Source: Alterinioella sp963975135 (GTDB lineage Bacteria; Pseudomonadota; Alphaproteobacteria; Rhodobacterales; Rhodobacteraceae). Taken from it: a stretch of 6,426 nucleotides of DNA. The translations under genes and the position numbers were made by a program. This document shows, piece after piece, positions 5,237 through 6,426 of the stretch (the stretch's first letter is position 1; each line of letters opens with the position of its first letter). The stretch covers positions 1 through 6,426 of the forward strand of contig CAXBGQ010000183.1 in assembly GCA_963975135.1 (NCBI GenBank). Reading direction: 5' to 3'. The notes under the pieces are model-generated. The model had not been told where the DNA came from. It saw nothing but the letters and a program-made list of their open reading frames with translations, and searched no databases.

Positions 5237-5423
5237 GGAGGGTGTGGTGGCATGGATATGTGCGCGGAGCAAGACGAGGCGACGGATGGCGCAGAACAGG
5301 GATGGCATGTGCGGGGGCCGCGCTGTCGGATGCCTCCCCTTACGGCTGCACCCGCACCGCCTGCCGGGCAATGGGCGGAGGTATTTCGGGCCAGGATGAA
5401 ATGGGGTCATGGGGCACGAAAGA
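5237..5423 (-). other. Intergenic leader of the DauA-like gene, with no gene seen
   Basis: This G+C-rich stretch lies between the BMP-gene terminator and the oxidoreductase ATG. I see no convincing -35/-10 pair on the minus strand and no purine-rich ribosome site in the last 25 bases before the ATG. It contains CGGAGGTATTTCGGGCCAGG (5376-5395, + strand) followed by ATGAAA. This resembles a short motif that I recall recurring between genes in Rhodobacterales genomes; no search was possible. Whether it holds the promoter is inferred from position only. Confidence 0.4.
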
Positions 5424-5451
5424 AAAGGCCCGCCGGATTGGGCGGGCCTTT
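5424..5451 (-). terminator. Strong intrinsic terminator of the BMP-family gene
   Basis: A perfect 11-bp stem AAAGGCCCGCC/GGCGGGCCTTT has the 6-base loop CAATCC on the minus strand. It is followed on that strand by TTTTCTTTC (counting the end of the stem) and begins 22 bases after the stop codon at 5474. It should end transcription from the transporter gene and isolate the oxidoreductase operon downstream. Confidence 0.9.
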
Positions 5452-5473
5452 CCCAGGTTGCATTTGGCAGGGA

Positions 5474-6426
5474 TCAGTTCGGCACTTCGCCGGTGATGCC
5501 TTCGACATAGAAATTCATGCCGGCAAGCGTGCCATCATCGGCCATTTCGCCTTCGGCCAGCCAGACCGAACCATCCTGCCGGTTGATCGGGCCGGTGAAG
5601 GGTTGGTAGCTGCCATCGGCGATGCTTTCGGCCAACGCCATTGCCCGGTCGCGGACCTCTTGGGGAAGAGTGTCGGACATATCACCAATGGCGACCATGC
5701 CGGGCCCGATGCCATCCCAGGTATCGGTGCTTTCCCAGGTGCCATCCATCACCGCCTGAACGCGGGCTATGTAATAGGGGGCCCAGTCGTCGATGATCGA
5801 GGTGACGCGCGGCGCGGGTGCGAATTGCGCCATATCCGAGGCCTGGCCAAAGCCGATGATGCCGGCATCGGCCATCACCGTCATCGGCGCGGTGGAATCG
5901 GTGTGCTGCATGATCACATCAGCGCCCTGATCGATCAGCGCCTGTGCGGCCTCCGCCTCGACCGCCGGGTCGAACCAGGTATAGGCCCAGACCACGCGGA
6001 ACTCGACATCGGGGTTCACCGCGCGGGCATGCAGGAAGGCCGAGTTGATGCCGCGGATCACTTCGGGGATCGGGTAGGAGGCGATATAGCCGACGATGTT
6101 CGATTCCGTCATTTCGCCCGCGATCTGGCCGATCACGGCCCGGCCTTCATAAAAGCGCGCCGAATAGGTCGAGACATTGGGCGTGTCGCGGCGGTAGCCG
6201 GTGGCGTGTTCGAACATCACGTTCGGGAACCGGGCCGCCACGTTGTTGGTGGGGTCCATATAGCCAAAGGATGTGGTGAAGATGAGATCGGCACCCGACA
6301 GCGCCATCTGCGTCATCACGCGTTCGGCATCGGCCCCTTCGGGCACGTTTTCGACATAGGTGGTTTCCACCGCATCGCCGAAATATTCTTCGACCGCGAG
6401 GCGGGCCTGGTTGTGTTCATAGGTCC
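5474..6426 (-). CDS. BMP-family (Bmp/Med/PnrA-like) ABC transporter substrate-binding protein, 5' end beyond window
   Basis: The frame is open from the right edge (first full codon at 6424) to the TGA at 5476-5474, giving 316 residues. Family members are about 330-360 residues, so only the signal peptide and first strands are missing. Characteristic parts in order: YEHNQAR, the GADLIFTTSFGYMDPT segment, FEHATGYRR, STYSARFYEGRAVIGQIAG, VGYIASYPIPEVIRGINSAF, VVWAYTWFDPAVEAEAA, GADVIMQHTDSTAPM and SIIDDWAPYY. BMP proteins are periplasmic or lipid-anchored binding components of ABC importers, and characterised members bind purine nucleosides. Many alphaproteobacterial relatives are encoded beside purine-degradation genes, so uptake of a purine-type compound is the best guess. 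The ATP-binding and membrane subunits are not in the window. A GTG at 6370 is an internal Val codon, not the start. The gene ends in its own terminator, so it is separate from the oxidoreductase operon. Confidence 0.9.
   Translation of the reverse strand, partial: TYEHNQARLAVEEYFGDAVETTYVENVPEGADAERVMTQMALSGADLIFTTSFGYMDPTNNVAARFPNVMFEHATGYRRDTPNVSTYSARFYEGRAVIGQIAGEMTESNIVGYIASYPIPEVIRGINSAFLHARAVNPDVEFRVVWAYTWFDPAVEAEAAQALIDQGADVIMQHTDSTAPMTVMADAGIIGFGQASDMAQFAPAPRVTSIIDDWAPYYIARVQAVMDGTWESTDTWDGIGPGMVAIGDMSDTLPQEVRDRAMALAESIADGSYQPFTGPINRQDGSVWLAEGEMADDGTLAGMNFYVEGITGEVPN

Noticed and set aside
5237..5410. 58-residue N-terminal extension of the DauA-like protein
   Set aside because: Arg/Pro/Cys-rich sequence with no counterpart in the family. 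The FAD motif begins right after the ATG at 5236.
1..6426. Mobile element, CRISPR, tRNA, riboswitch or defence-system signals
   Set aside because: No transposase or recombinase motifs, no regularly spaced repeats, no cloverleaf, and no recognised riboswitch core were seen on either strand. The only sizeable direct repeats are the in-frame crystallin-domain copies.

Overview
The window looks like a stretch of an alphaproteobacterial chromosome, most likely from the Rhodobacterales (Roseobacter/Paracoccus relatives). The basis is the high G+C content, codon use that favours G/C at third positions, and the gene families present: a dimethylglycine-dehydrogenase-like FAD/GcvT fusion, a BMP-family binding protein of purine-uptake type, a DUF938 methyltransferase and an FNR-type operator. 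No tRNA, rRNA, CRISPR array, insertion sequence or phage gene was seen. It reads as ordinary core/metabolic chromosome with one unusual secreted protein.

Layout. On the + strand, the C-terminal half of a large dimethylglycine/sarcosine-dehydrogenase-like enzyme runs in from the left edge (1-1236). It is followed by a DUF937 protein that carries a calcium-loop-like motif near its C-terminus (1320-1946). A hairpin at 1956-1981 separates these from a minus-strand block. In transcription order (right to left) that block holds: the C-terminal part of a BMP-family ABC-transporter binding protein (6426-5474) with a strong intrinsic terminator (5451-5424); a DauA-like FAD-dependent amino-acid oxidoreductase (5236-4157); a DUF938 methyltransferase-like gene overlapping it by ATGA (4160-3519); a small AhpD/carboxymuconolactone-decarboxylase-like CxxC protein (3446-3102); and a secreted SH3b plus two beta-gamma-crystallin-domain protein (2936-2007).

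How the genes relate. The two flavoenzyme-type genes (DMGDH-like and DauA-like) and the BMP transporter component all fit uptake and oxidative breakdown of nitrogen compounds (methylated glycines, amino acids, purines), but they are not in one operon. The oxidoreductase and the methyltransferase are very probably translationally coupled. A perfect FNR-type box (TTGATGCGGATCAA, 3509-3522) overlaps the stop codon of the methyltransferase gene and lies about 70 bases upstream of the AhpD-like gene, which suggests oxygen- or redox-responsive control of that gene. The most distinctive item is the exported protein: its two duplicated domains each carry both N/D-N/D-x-x-S/T-S calcium clamps of a beta-gamma-crystallin, and they follow an SH3b domain and a cysteine-bracketed mini-module. 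No defence system or other clear multi-gene novelty was found.
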